A stretch of 6,784 bases of DNA from Candidatus Galligastranaerophilus gallistercoris (GTDB lineage: Bacteria > Cyanobacteriota > Vampirovibrionia > Gastranaerophilales > Gastranaerophilaceae), in contig DVJH01000151.1 in assembly GCA_018710795.1 (NCBI GenBank), positions 1 to 6,784 of the forward strand, given 5' to 3'. The position numbers and the translations under genes are program-made. Of the stretch, positions 1 to 6,698 are shown in pieces (the stretch's first letter is position 1; the number at the start of each line of letters is the position of its first letter). The notes under the pieces were generated by a model, which saw only the letters and a program-made list of their open reading frames with translations, had not been told where the DNA came from and ran no database searches.

Positions 1-1
1 T

Positions 2-1552
2 TATCTTATGTATAAATTCGGATACAAAGATAATGTTTCAAAAAGAGAAATTTTTCTTACGAAATACATAAAAGAAAAAACCGAATACTGCTTTTATCAC
101 CCGAAAAAAACAATTGCATATTTTATTTTGATATTTCTTTTTTCCTGCATTTTATTTTATTTCACACCGAAAATCTTTTTCCCCGATTCGGACAGAAGCG
201 CATACGAAATAAAATTAAATTTAAAAAACGGTGCTTCCTTTAACGAAACAAATAATGCAATCGAAAAAATAGAAAATTATCTTAAAAATAATAAAAATAC
301 CGTGAATTTCTTAAGCTTTACAGGCTGCTCAGCGCCGAGATACGTACTTTCGGCAAGCCCCGAGAATGATAAAACAAATTTTGGAATGCTGCTTGTTAAT
401 ATTAAAAATTACAAAAAATTAAACGAAGAAATTTCAAAAGCCAAGGCTTTTATTGAAAAAAACATCCTTAACGCCGATGTAATCGTAAGAAAAATTCCTT
501 TGGGCCCGCCCGTTGAAGCACCCGTTGAAATAAGAATAATAAATAAAAATATGGATGAGCTTTTTTATTTTGCAAAAATCGTTGAAGACAAACTTAAATC
601 ACAAAAAGGAATATATCTTGTAAAAAACAACTGGGGCGAAAAAGTTCCCGAAATTGAAATTGAAATTGATAAAAATGCCTGTTATCTTGCGGGGTTAAAC
701 CCCAAATATTTGTTCGATTACCTGTACACATGTTATAGCGGTCTTATTTTAACTTACTATTACAGAGATGATATTAAAATTCCCGTTATTTTAAAACTTG
801 ATGAAGAACTGACACAAAGCCCCGAAAAATTAAATAATATATCAATATATTCAAAAACACTTGCACAAACAATTCCAATCAGCCAATTTGCAAAAACAAA
901 AATAAATTACACAAGAGCAAAAATATTAAGAAGAAACAATAACTATGCCCTTACTGTTCAAGGCTGGACAAAAGGCTCTGCAACTGCACAAAAAATAATA
1001 AATAAAATTGAGCCACAGCTTAAAAATATAAAAAAACTTAAATATGAAATAGGGGGAGAAATCGAAAAATCAAAAAAGGGAAATAACTCAATACTTAATA
1101 AAATTCCCCTCGCATTCGGAATAATATTTTTAATTCTTACGGGATATTTTAACGGCATCAAAAAGCCCGTAATTATTTTTTTGTGTGCAATATTGGGGCT
1201 TGCGGGCGCAAACATCGGGCTTTTTATTACGGGGAGTTATTTTGGTTTTATTACGCTTCTGGGGTACGTTTGCCTTATCGGGATATGTGCGGATAACGGA
1301 GTAATTCTTTTATCGGAAATCAAAAGCGAAGCAAAAGAAGATATTTTAAACGCCGCAAAATCAAGAATTGAGCCCGTGCTTTTAACCTGTTTAACGACAA
1401 TTGGCGGAATGCTTCCTTTATGGCTGAAAAACGACCCGATGTTTTCTTCGCTTGCCGTTGCGGTTATTTTCGGCTTAATAAGTTCGATTTTAATAACCCT
1501 TCTGTTTTTGCCGGCACTTTACGGGCTGACTTGTGAAAAACGGAGAAAATAA
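2..1552 (+). CDS. RND-family efflux transporter, C-terminal half (5' end outside window)
   Basis: This is an inner-membrane proton-driven pump of the RND superfamily (AcrB/CusA-like). The frame is open to the left edge and only about 514 residues are present, against roughly 1000 for the family, so the Met at position 8 is probably internal. Counting from that Met, TM7 lies at about 34-52, followed by the usual TPK.FFP-type entry into the periplasmic porter loop (54-60). GPPVEAPVEIRI at 166-177 is the familiar porter-domain motif. TM8-TM12 span about 365-507, with GICADN in TM10 (425-430), the R.EP.L.T..TT.GG.LPL stretch (453-471) and the closing LFLPALYGL (499-507). The proton-relay Asp pair of TM4 would be in the missing half. 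At the AcrB TM10 Lys position there is Asp (429). The gene lies 20 bases before the SulP gene on the same strand. The substrate cannot be told: drug, metal or other exporters are all possible. Confidence 0.9.
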   Translation, partial: YLMYKFGYKDNVSKREIFLTKYIKEKTEYCFYHPKKTIAYFILIFLFSCILFYFTPKIFFPDSDRSAYEIKLNLKNGASFNETNNAIEKIENYLKNNKNTVNFLSFTGCSAPRYVLSASPENDKTNFGMLLVNIKNYKKLNEEISKAKAFIEKNILNADVIVRKIPLGPPVEAPVEIRIINKNMDELFYFAKIVEDKLKSQKGIYLVKNNWGEKVPEIEIEIDKNACYLAGLNPKYLFDYLYTCYSGLILTYYYRDDIKIPVILKLDEELTQSPEKLNNISIYSKTLAQTIPISQFAKTKINYTRAKILRRNNNYALTVQGWTKGSATAQKIINKIEPQLKNIKKLKYEIGGEIEKSKKGNNSILNKIPLAFGIIFLILTGYFNGIKKPVIIFLCAILGLAGANIGLFITGSYFGFITLLGYVCLIGICADNGVILLSEIKSEAKEDILNAAKSRIEPVLLTCLTTIGGMLPLWLKNDPMFSSLAVAVIFGLISSILITLLFLPALYGLTCEKRRK

Positions 1553-1572
1553 TTTTATGGTAATATTTTTTT

Positions 1573-3210
1573 ATGAATTTAAAAAGCAGATTATATGGTT
1601 TTTTGCCCGTAATAAAAGGTGATATTTTAGGAGGAACGGTATCTGCAATAGTAGCCCTGCCGCAGGCGCTGGCATTCGGAGTGGCAACCGGAATGGGTGC
1701 AAGTTCTGGGCTTTGGGGCGCGATTATTTTATGTTTAATATCGGGTCTTTTTGGCGGCAAAATTCCCCTTATATCGGGTCCGACAGGTCCCGTTGCAATT
1801 GTTGTCGCATCTTGTGCGGCATATTGCACGGGAAACTTAAACGCCGTATTTTTAACGCTGTTAATGGCGGCAATTATTCAAATTATTATTTCATTGACCG
1901 ATGCGCCCGATATTGTAAAATATGTCCCGTATCCCGTTATATCGGGTTTTACAAACGGTGTAGGCACAATATTAATACTTATGCAATTAAATCCCTTAAT
2001 CGGATATGACGCAAAACCTTCCATAACAGAGGGGATTAAAAGTTTTATCTTAAATCTTTCAGATATTAATACAAATTGTATAATTTTAAGCACATTGACG
2101 CTTTTAATCTTATTTTTGACCCCGAAAAAAATTAACTCTGTTATACCTTCGCAAATTATAGCGCTTGTTGTATGCACATTTGTTTCCGTAAAATTCGGCT
2201 TTGAAACGGAAACCATTTCAAAAATCGCAATAGATTTCCCGAAATTTATTAATATCGATTTTGATACCAATTTAATATATAACCTGCTGCCGTATGCGCT
2301 TACCGTATCGGTCGTATGTTCATCGGAAAGCATGCTGACGGCTCTTGTTGCGGATTCTCTTACAAATGAAAAAACCAACCACAAAAAACTTTTGTTTTCT
2401 CAAGGTCTCGGAAATATTTTCTGCGCTCTAACAGGCTCCATGCCGGGGTCGGCTGCCACAATGAGAACCGTTGCGGCAATTAAAACGGGGGCAACAACAA
2501 AACTTGCGGCCGTTATAAATCCGCTTTTTTTAATAATAGTACTTATCAATTTTTCGGATTTTGTAGAAAAGATACCGTTATGTGTTTTGGCGGGTATATT
2601 AATTAAAATAGGAATAGATATTATTGACCTGAAACTTGTAAAAGTATTGAAATATGCGCCAAAAGACGATATATACATTTTATTCGCGGTATTTTTCCTT
2701 ACGGTTTTTTATAATCTGATTTTTGCCGTCGGAGCGGGAATCGTGCTTGCCGCACTTTTATACGCAAAAAGAACGGCCGATAAAGCCAATTTAATCAACA
2801 CGACGTATAAAATTGACCCCGAAACGGCAGGGCTTGAAAAAGAACTTGCGCATGATTATAAATATCAAATAAGGGTGGTCCACATAATAGGGCAATTTTT
2901 CTTCGGTTCATCCACAAGAATAGTTTCCCAATTTGACGAAATGCTCGGCACAAAATATTTGATAATAAACTATGAATCGGATTCATTGCTTGATATATCC
3001 GCCGTTTTTGCGCTTGAAGATATAATTATAAGATTAAAAGCACAGCATATAAATTTAATGATGATAATAAGAAGCGAAACGGTATTAAACCAATTGAAGA
3101 ATTTAAAAATTACATCACAGGTGGGAGAAGAAAATATTTTCCATGACGAAAAAACGGCAATCAAAGATGCAAAGTTAAGAATTAAAAATAAAATTAAAAA
3201 TAAAAAATAA
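1573..3210 (+). CDS. SulP-family (SLC26-like) anion transporter with C-terminal STAS domain
   Basis: This 545-residue protein is a complete SulP permease, near the family's usual length. Members move sulfate, bicarbonate or other anions across the inner membrane, and the substrate is not readable here. The N-terminal signature is clear: GDILGG (16-21), ALPQALAFG (28-36) and SGPTGPVAIVVAS (68-80). The core motif follows at about 250-320: SSESMLTALVAD, then a QGLGN segment, the GSMPG loop and the MRTVAAIKTGA segment. Hydrophobic helices continue to about residue 397. A STAS domain occupies about 430-530, with DISAV (474-478) at the conserved loop where STAS proteins carry a phosphorylatable or regulatory Ser. 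The ATG start gives the expected N-terminus, but the 20-base gap after the RND gene has no clear Shine-Dalgarno sequence. The C-terminus is a low-complexity Lys/Asn tail, and the stop codon lies inside a 29-base repeat shared with the tRNA-Thr flank. Confidence 0.93.
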   Translation: MNLKSRLYGFLPVIKGDILGGTVSAIVALPQALAFGVATGMGASSGLWGAIILCLISGLFGGKIPLISGPTGPVAIVVASCAAYCTGNLNAVFLTLLMAAIIQIIISLTDAPDIVKYVPYPVISGFTNGVGTILILMQLNPLIGYDAKPSITEGIKSFILNLSDINTNCIILSTLTLLILFLTPKKINSVIPSQIIALVVCTFVSVKFGFETETISKIAIDFPKFINIDFDTNLIYNLLPYALTVSVVCSSESMLTALVADSLTNEKTNHKKLLFSQGLGNIFCALTGSMPGSAATMRTVAAIKTGATTKLAAVINPLFLIIVLINFSDFVEKIPLCVLAGILIKIGIDIIDLKLVKVLKYAPKDDIYILFAVFFLTVFYNLIFAVGAGIVLAALLYAKRTADKANLINTTYKIDPETAGLEKELAHDYKYQIRVVHIIGQFFFGSSTRIVSQFDEMLGTKYLIINYESDSLLDISAVFALEDIIIRLKAQHINLMMIIRSETVLNQLKNLKITSQVGEENIFHDEKTAIKDAKLRIKNKIKNKK

Positions 3211-3234
3211 ATTTGCCGATGATGCGACTTGAAC
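3206..3234 (-). repeat. Left copy of 29-base direct repeat: tRNA-Thr 3'-end fragment
   Basis: These 29 bases are identical to 3341-3369. Read on the minus strand, 3234-3214 match the last base of the T-stem 5' arm, the T-loop, the 3' T-stem arm, the 3' acceptor arm and the discriminator base of tRNA-Thr(CGT). A further 8 bases of downstream flank also match. The sequence beyond 3234 departs from the tRNA, so this copy has no matching 5' T-stem arm, anticodon or D arm and cannot fold as a tRNA. It also contains the stop codon of the SulP gene. The extent, from T-loop to 3' end plus flank, is that of attachment sites of tRNA-targeting integrases. A small local duplication would look the same. 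Confidence 0.85.
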
Positions 3235-3246
3235 AAGGACTCCGTT

Positions 3247-3274
3247 AAAAAGTTACCCCAACGGGTAAGTTTTT
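3247..3274. terminator. Likely bidirectional rho-independent terminator
   Basis: A perfect 6-base stem (TTACCC/GGGTAA) with a CAAC loop is flanked by AAAAA on the left and TTTTT on the right, separated from the stem by a G-G mismatch. The T tract follows the hairpin on the plus strand. On the minus strand the hairpin is likewise followed by CTTTTT. It sits 36 bases after the SulP stop, and on the other strand about 75 bases after the tRNA-Thr 3' end, so it could end transcripts from both sides. The stem is short and of modest strength. Confidence 0.6.
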
Positions 3275-3281
3275 AATGGAG

Positions 3282-3305
3282 GTTGTTTTTATTTATAAAA
3301 ACAAC
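3282..3305. repeat. Perfect 9-base inverted repeat with 6-base loop
   Basis: GTTGTTTTT and AAAAACAAC flank ATTTAT, giving an AT-rich hairpin in the 106-base stretch between the two tRNA-derived repeats. No T tract follows on either strand, so it is a poor terminator. It may assist the neighbouring terminator at 3247-3274 or be a leftover of whatever produced the duplication. Confidence 0.5.
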
Positions 3306-3348
3306 GTGCGGAAAGTCGACAAGCAAAAATTATAAGAAATAATAAATT

Positions 3349-3421
<73 letters not shown>

Positions 3422-3440
3422 AAATTTAACTAACATAATA

Positions 3441-3468
3441 ATTATAATACAAACATTTTAAATGTCAG
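3441..3468 (-). promoter_or_regulatory. Promoter of tRNA-Thr, overlapping the 3' end of mscL
   Basis: On the minus strand, CTGACA (3468-3463) and a perfect TATAAT (3446-3441) are separated by 16 bases. The -10 box lies 19 bases before the mature tRNA 5' end, leaving a short leader of about 12 bases. The -35 box lies within the last codons of mscL, whose stop is at 3460-3458. The tRNA could also be reached by read-through from the mscL operon, as no terminator separates them. Confidence 0.7.
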
Positions 3469-3940
3469 CAGTACAAAAAGGACATTTTGTGGCATGAATC
3501 GGAATAACCGAAGTGCACCTCGGGCATTGTTTCGTTGCGGCTTCCTGTGCAGCCTCGGCGTCTTTTATGTTGATATTTTTTAGCTTATTAATCGCTTTAA
3601 CGAGTATAAATACCGAAAAAGCAACAATAATAAAGCTTATAATCTGGTTGATAAATAACCCGTAATTAATTGTTACGACACCTGCATCTTTAGCCGCATC
3701 AAGAGAAAGATAGATTGTATCGGGAATATCTTTTGAAGTCGGAAGTATAAAATAGAGATTTGTAAAATCAACCTTCCCTAAAAGCCACCCCAAAGGAGGC
3801 ATGATTATATCGTTTACAAGCGAATTTACAACACCCGAAAAGCTTGCGCCGATTATGATACCGACGGCCATATCAATGACATTTCCCTTAATTGCGAATG
3901 TTTTAAATTCATTTAATCCGTTTTTTATAAATTCAAACAT
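3458..3940 (-). CDS. mscL: Large-conductance mechanosensitive channel MscL with C-terminal zinc ribbon
   Basis: MscL forms a homopentameric inner-membrane channel that opens under membrane tension and releases solutes on hypo-osmotic shock. The N-terminal helix (MFEFIKNGLNEFKTFAIKGN) and TM1 (about 21-45, with the VGIIIGASFSGVVNSLV pore segment) are typical, followed by the DIIMPPLG turn (44-51). A periplasmic loop of about 40 residues leads to TM2 (about 97-118). A normal MscL ends after a short cytoplasmic helix, but this 160-residue protein continues into CPRC (139-142) and CPFC (153-156), a four-Cys zinc-ribbon pattern known in cyanobacterial and some other MscL proteins. The ATG has an AGAGGT ribosome binding site at 3950-3945, which begins on the last base of the upstream gene's stop codon. 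This suggests translational coupling with the DUF2628-like gene. Confidence 0.96.
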   Translation of the reverse strand: MFEFIKNGLNEFKTFAIKGNVIDMAVGIIIGASFSGVVNSLVNDIIMPPLGWLLGKVDFTNLYFILPTSKDIPDTIYLSLDAAKDAGVVTINYGLFINQIISFIIVAFSVFILVKAINKLKNINIKDAEAAQEAATKQCPRCTSVIPIHATKCPFCTADI

Positions 3941-3944
3941 TTTT

Positions 3945-3950
3945 ACCTCT
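3945..3950 (-). promoter_or_regulatory. Ribosome binding site of mscL overlapping the preceding stop codon
   Basis: The minus strand reads TAAGAGGTAAAAATG. The A that ends the stop codon of the upstream gene is the first base of AGAGGT, which is 4 bases before the mscL ATG. Ribosomes ending on the first gene are therefore well placed to start on mscL, and the arrangement fixes the mscL start. Confidence 0.8.
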
Positions 3951-4846
3951 TAATTTTTTTCAAATCTTTCAAGCGCAAATTGCTCGATTGTACCTGATTT
4001 TGGCGCCAGATCATCACTGTATGCATACAGCGTGTAAACATCTTTTAATTTAACCGAACGATTAACAAGGCTCCTTACCTTTTTTAAATCATCAAGCGAC
4101 ATTGTTTCATTCGGCCCCGCATCGCCGTTAACATCAACCGTAACCGTAGCACATGCGGTTTTTTGCTCGTAATATGTGTTTTGCGCTCTTGTGCCGCATT
4201 CTCTGAGATATCCTTCAACTTTAATTTTGACGCCGTTTGGAAATACAATGGTGTCAACTCCGTCAAAAGTGCCGTTTGAATATTTTGCAAAATATGAAGG
4301 AATTCTCTCTTCTCCGACGGTATTAATCCCCAAAATGTCGCCTTCTCTGTAGCCTTTTTGGATAATTTGTTTGATATCGTCTTTAACTTCCGCAAATTTC
4401 ATCATATGCGAAGTGTTATTGTGCCCGGTCTGCTGCACGGGCCAGATAATAATATGGATTATAATCCCGATAACTGCAACGGGCAGCCAAAACCTCTGGC
4501 TTTTTATAAAATCCTCTTCATCATCATAATTTCTGGCGTCATACGCGGCACGGTTTCCCGTCAGCCCCGAAATCAACGCCAAAATTACGGTTAAAACGGT
4601 AACCGTCGTAACAAGAACGGGATACATCGAAGAAGAAATAAATTTATTTGTCAAATGCGGAAGCCAGGTTAAAATAAGAAATATAAAAGCAAGGGTTTTT
4701 CTTTTATAAATAAAATTGTAAATAACGGGAAAAACAAATGCCTGTAAATTAAATGCATTTGCGGTTTTTTTTGAAAGTTTGGGCTTGGTTTTTCTGTTTT
4801 GTCTTGAAACTTCCCTGATTATTCGCATTTGTTCTTCATCTACCAT
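3950..4846 (-). CDS. Membrane protein with DUF2628-like N-terminus and pseudopilin-like C-terminal domain
   Basis: The function is not known. The 298-residue protein starts with a charged, probably cytoplasmic segment (1-30). A DUF2628-like region follows: FNLQAFVFPVIYNFIYKRK (32-50), hydrophobic spans at about 51-70 and 74-95, and a basic and acidic link (97-118). A third span lies at about 119-136. The remaining 160 residues look soluble. They carry VDVNGDAGPN (237-246) and a YTLYAYSDDLAPKSG stretch (271-285), resembling the end of minor pilins and pseudopilins in which D.NG..GPN is followed by the last strand. No prepilin-peptidase cleavage signal is present. Cys217 and Cys232 could form a disulfide if this domain is outside. 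The ATG start is supported by AGGCGGAG, 5 bases upstream. It is first in an operon with mscL, so a role in the envelope or in osmotic stress is possible but unproven. The domain assignments are by eye. Confidence 0.85.
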   Translation of the reverse strand: MVDEEQMRIIREVSRQNRKTKPKLSKKTANAFNLQAFVFPVIYNFIYKRKTLAFIFLILTWLPHLTNKFISSSMYPVLVTTVTVLTVILALISGLTGNRAAYDARNYDDEEDFIKSQRFWLPVAVIGIIIHIIIWPVQQTGHNNTSHMMKFAEVKDDIKQIIQKGYREGDILGINTVGEERIPSYFAKYSNGTFDGVDTIVFPNGVKIKVEGYLRECGTRAQNTYYEQKTACATVTVDVNGDAGPNETMSLDDLKKVRSLVNRSVKLKDVYTLYAYSDDLAPKSGTIEQFALERFEKN

Positions 4847-4851
4847 AAAAA

Positions 4852-4859
4852 CTCCGCCT
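4852..4859 (-). promoter_or_regulatory. Ribosome binding site of the DUF2628-like gene
   Basis: AGGCGGAG on the minus strand ends 5 bases before the ATG at 4846 and supports that start over later in-frame codons. Confidence 0.75.
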
Positions 4860-4878
4860 AACTAAAGTAATAAGTTAA

Positions 4879-4907
4879 ATGATATAATGTTAAAACTTTG
4901 CTTGCAA
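4879..4907 (-). promoter_or_regulatory. Promoter of the DUF2628-like gene and mscL operon
   Basis: On the minus strand, TTGCAA (4907-4902) and TATCAT (4884-4879) are exactly 17 bases apart. Transcription would start near 4872, giving a leader of about 26 bases that contains the AGGCGGAG ribosome binding site. The -35 box is the centre of the palindrome at 4889-4916, so a bound regulator would be expected to cover it. Confidence 0.6.
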
Positions 4908-4916
4908 GATTTTAAC
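4889..4916. repeat. 28-base imperfect palindrome, candidate operator
   Basis: The arms GTTAAAA..TTGC and GCAA..TTTTAAC form a dyad centred between 4902 and 4903. Eleven of 14 pairs are complementary, with mismatches at the 8th and 9th pairs and at the central pair. It overlaps the -35 box and spacer of the leftward promoter and lies 23 bases upstream of the rightward -35 box. Its length and two-fold symmetry suit a dimeric DNA-binding protein. A chance dyad in AT-rich DNA cannot be excluded. Confidence 0.45.
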
Positions 4917-4938
4917 AAATAATTCATATATTAACATT

Positions 4939-4967
4939 TTGCAATAACAAAAAAGATGAAATATAAT
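4939..4967 (+). promoter_or_regulatory. Promoter of the TPR gene, giving a possible leaderless transcript
   Basis: TTGCAA (4939-4944), a 17-base spacer and a perfect TATAAT (4962-4967) lie directly before the gene. Only 8 bases separate the -10 box from the ATG at 4976, so transcription should start at or within a few bases of the start codon. There is no Shine-Dalgarno sequence between them. The -35 box and spacing are the same as in the divergent promoter. Confidence 0.65.
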
Positions 4968-4975
4968 TTTTGATT

Positions 4976-6664
4976 ATGGAAGATAAACAAGAAGTTTTAA
5001 ATTATATAAAAGAATCGTTTGAATTAAAAAACAGAAAGCTCTATAAAGAAGCAATTGAGGTTCTGTACAAAATTTTGAGCGAAGAAACCGATGATATGAC
5101 AACGGTAGAAGTCATTTCCCAGATAGGGGATTTGCATCTGCTTTTAAAAAACTATGTAAGAGCAATCGAACAGTATGAAAAAGTTCTTGAAATTGACTCC
5201 AACCATGAGCACAGTACAAATAAACTGTATGAAATATATTTTGAATTAAAAGAATACCAAAAAGCGCTCAATGCGGCAAAAAAACTTTGTGAAATTTCAA
5301 AAAAGCCGCTTGATTATGTTAAATATTTCAGCGTTCTTTTAAAATTGGGAAGAGCTGATGAGATTTTGGAAATTTATGATTCTTTAAATGACGAATTAAA
5401 AGAAGACCCCAATATCTTATATATAATTTCATTATTAAAAGAAGAAGGCAAAAAAGAAACGCTGCTGAAAGTCGTAAATTCATATCCGACATTCACCGAA
5501 GCAAAGTTTGACCTTGCAATGATTTATTATAATGAAAATGATTTCCTAAACGCCGAAAAGCTTCTTGATGACATTTTAAAATTCAAAAGAGATTCACTTT
5601 GTTACTATTACAAAGCCTTGATTCAAATTTCAAGAAAAGAATTTTTCCCCGCAATAGACAATCTTCATCGGGCAATCAAAATAAGCAAAGGAACCGTTCA
5701 GGAATTTTATTTTGAACTTGCAAAAGCATATATGGACGTTAACTGGTTTGATGAAGCAATCAACACGATTAAAACTTCAATAACTCTTTGTATTGAAAAA
5801 GGCGAAGATAAAACATACATTGATAAAAGATATCTTTTGCTGGCATGGGTTTTTGAAAAGCAAAAAGATTACGATAACGCATTATTTAACCTGACTTTAA
5901 TCGGTCCCGATTCACCCGTTAAAATTCAATCCGACGTTTTAAAGTCATTAATCGAATATAAAAAAGGCAATATCATAAAGGCAAAAGACGAACTTGAAAA
6001 TATCTACGAAAAAAATCCGCAAATAAGAGATGATTTAACGCTTTTAGACACTCTTGGCGCAATTTATAAAGATTTAAAGCTTAACAAAAAAGCTATGGAA
6101 TTTTATGAAAAACACCTTGAAAATTATCCCGATTCAATTCATACGGTTTGCGAATACGTCGATATTTTAATTGATGAAGAAGAATACGGCAAAGCGGAAA
6201 GCTATATGGAAAAATATTCTTCATACGGCAGGATTGCAAGTTTTTTAAATTCAAAAGCAAGAATATATTTCAGAAAAAAAGAATACGATAAGGCAATAAA
6301 AAATCTGGATGAATTGCTTGAATTTGATAAAAATAATGCCGAAGGGTATTATTTTAAAGGACTTATTTTAAATACGACGGGCGAATATAATAAAGCAATA
6401 AACCTTATAGAAACGGCGCTTGAATTAAACCCGACAAAAGCAAAATATTACGCCCAGGCAGCGGTTTCAAACTTAAAAAGAGGCTTTTATAACGATGCAA
6501 TGCTCTATATAAAAGAAGCAATCGAAATTGAACCAGATGATTTGAATTATAAAAAACTGGCGGCAGAGATTGCTAAAAAAGCGGGTAACGAGCAAGAAGC
6601 GCGCTTCTGGGATTTAATCGTAAACGGCACCGAATCGATAATAAAAGACACAAAAAGGTTATAG
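4976..6664 (+). CDS. Tetratricopeptide-repeat (TPR) protein
   Basis: This 562-residue protein consists almost wholly of TPR-type helix pairs, a scaffold for protein-protein contacts. Its partner is not identifiable. Clear repeats, with residues counted from the ATG, lie at about 43-76, 78-108, 175-205, 209-236, 242-272, 355-388, 420-453, 454-487 and 488-521. They show the usual pattern of small residues near positions 8 and 20 and a Pro or Asp at repeat ends (for example ALELNPTKAKYYAQAA). The segments between are more diverged helical repeats. It has no signal peptide, transmembrane span or enzymatic domain, so it is probably cytoplasmic. An in-frame TTG two codons upstream (4970) was not chosen, because it lies right after the -10 box and would probably not be in the mRNA. 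The gene ends with TAG and is transcribed alone, divergent from the DUF2628-mscL operon. Confidence 0.9.
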   Translation: MEDKQEVLNYIKESFELKNRKLYKEAIEVLYKILSEETDDMTTVEVISQIGDLHLLLKNYVRAIEQYEKVLEIDSNHEHSTNKLYEIYFELKEYQKALNAAKKLCEISKKPLDYVKYFSVLLKLGRADEILEIYDSLNDELKEDPNILYIISLLKEEGKKETLLKVVNSYPTFTEAKFDLAMIYYNENDFLNAEKLLDDILKFKRDSLCYYYKALIQISRKEFFPAIDNLHRAIKISKGTVQEFYFELAKAYMDVNWFDEAINTIKTSITLCIEKGEDKTYIDKRYLLLAWVFEKQKDYDNALFNLTLIGPDSPVKIQSDVLKSLIEYKKGNIIKAKDELENIYEKNPQIRDDLTLLDTLGAIYKDLKLNKKAMEFYEKHLENYPDSIHTVCEYVDILIDEEEYGKAESYMEKYSSYGRIASFLNSKARIYFRKKEYDKAIKNLDELLEFDKNNAEGYYFKGLILNTTGEYNKAINLIETALELNPTKAKYYAQAAVSNLKRGFYNDAMLYIKEAIEIEPDDLNYKKLAAEIAKKAGNEQEARFWDLIVNGTESIIKDTKRL

Positions 6665-6698
6665 TTGATTATTTGTCTTTATAGTATAAAATTAATTT

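Noticed and set aside
1464..2384. Minus-strand open frames opposite the RND and SulP genes.
   Set aside because: They are antisense to well-conserved transporter sequences and have no ribosome binding sites or recognisable protein features.
3214..3290. A second complete tRNA gene at the left repeat.
   Set aside because: Only the T-loop to 3' end matches. No matching 5' acceptor arm, D arm or anticodon arm occurs at the right distance.
3276..3335. Short open frame of 19 codons starting at the ATG in AATGGAGG.
   Set aside because: It is only 19 residues, overlaps the 9-base inverted repeat, has no ribosome binding site upstream of its ATG and shows no recognisable peptide.
4358..4594. Plus-strand open frame of 78 codons within the DUF2628-like gene.
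   Set aside because: It lies opposite a well-supported gene with its own promoter and ribosome binding site and has no recognisable domain.
4883..4888. TATAAT on the plus strand as the promoter of the TPR gene.
   Set aside because: No -35-like sequence lies at 16-18 bases upstream, and a better-spaced promoter sits at 4939-4967.
4970..4975. TTG as an alternative start of the TPR gene.
   Set aside because: It begins 3 bases after the -10 box, probably before the transcript starts, and the ATG two codons on is a better start.
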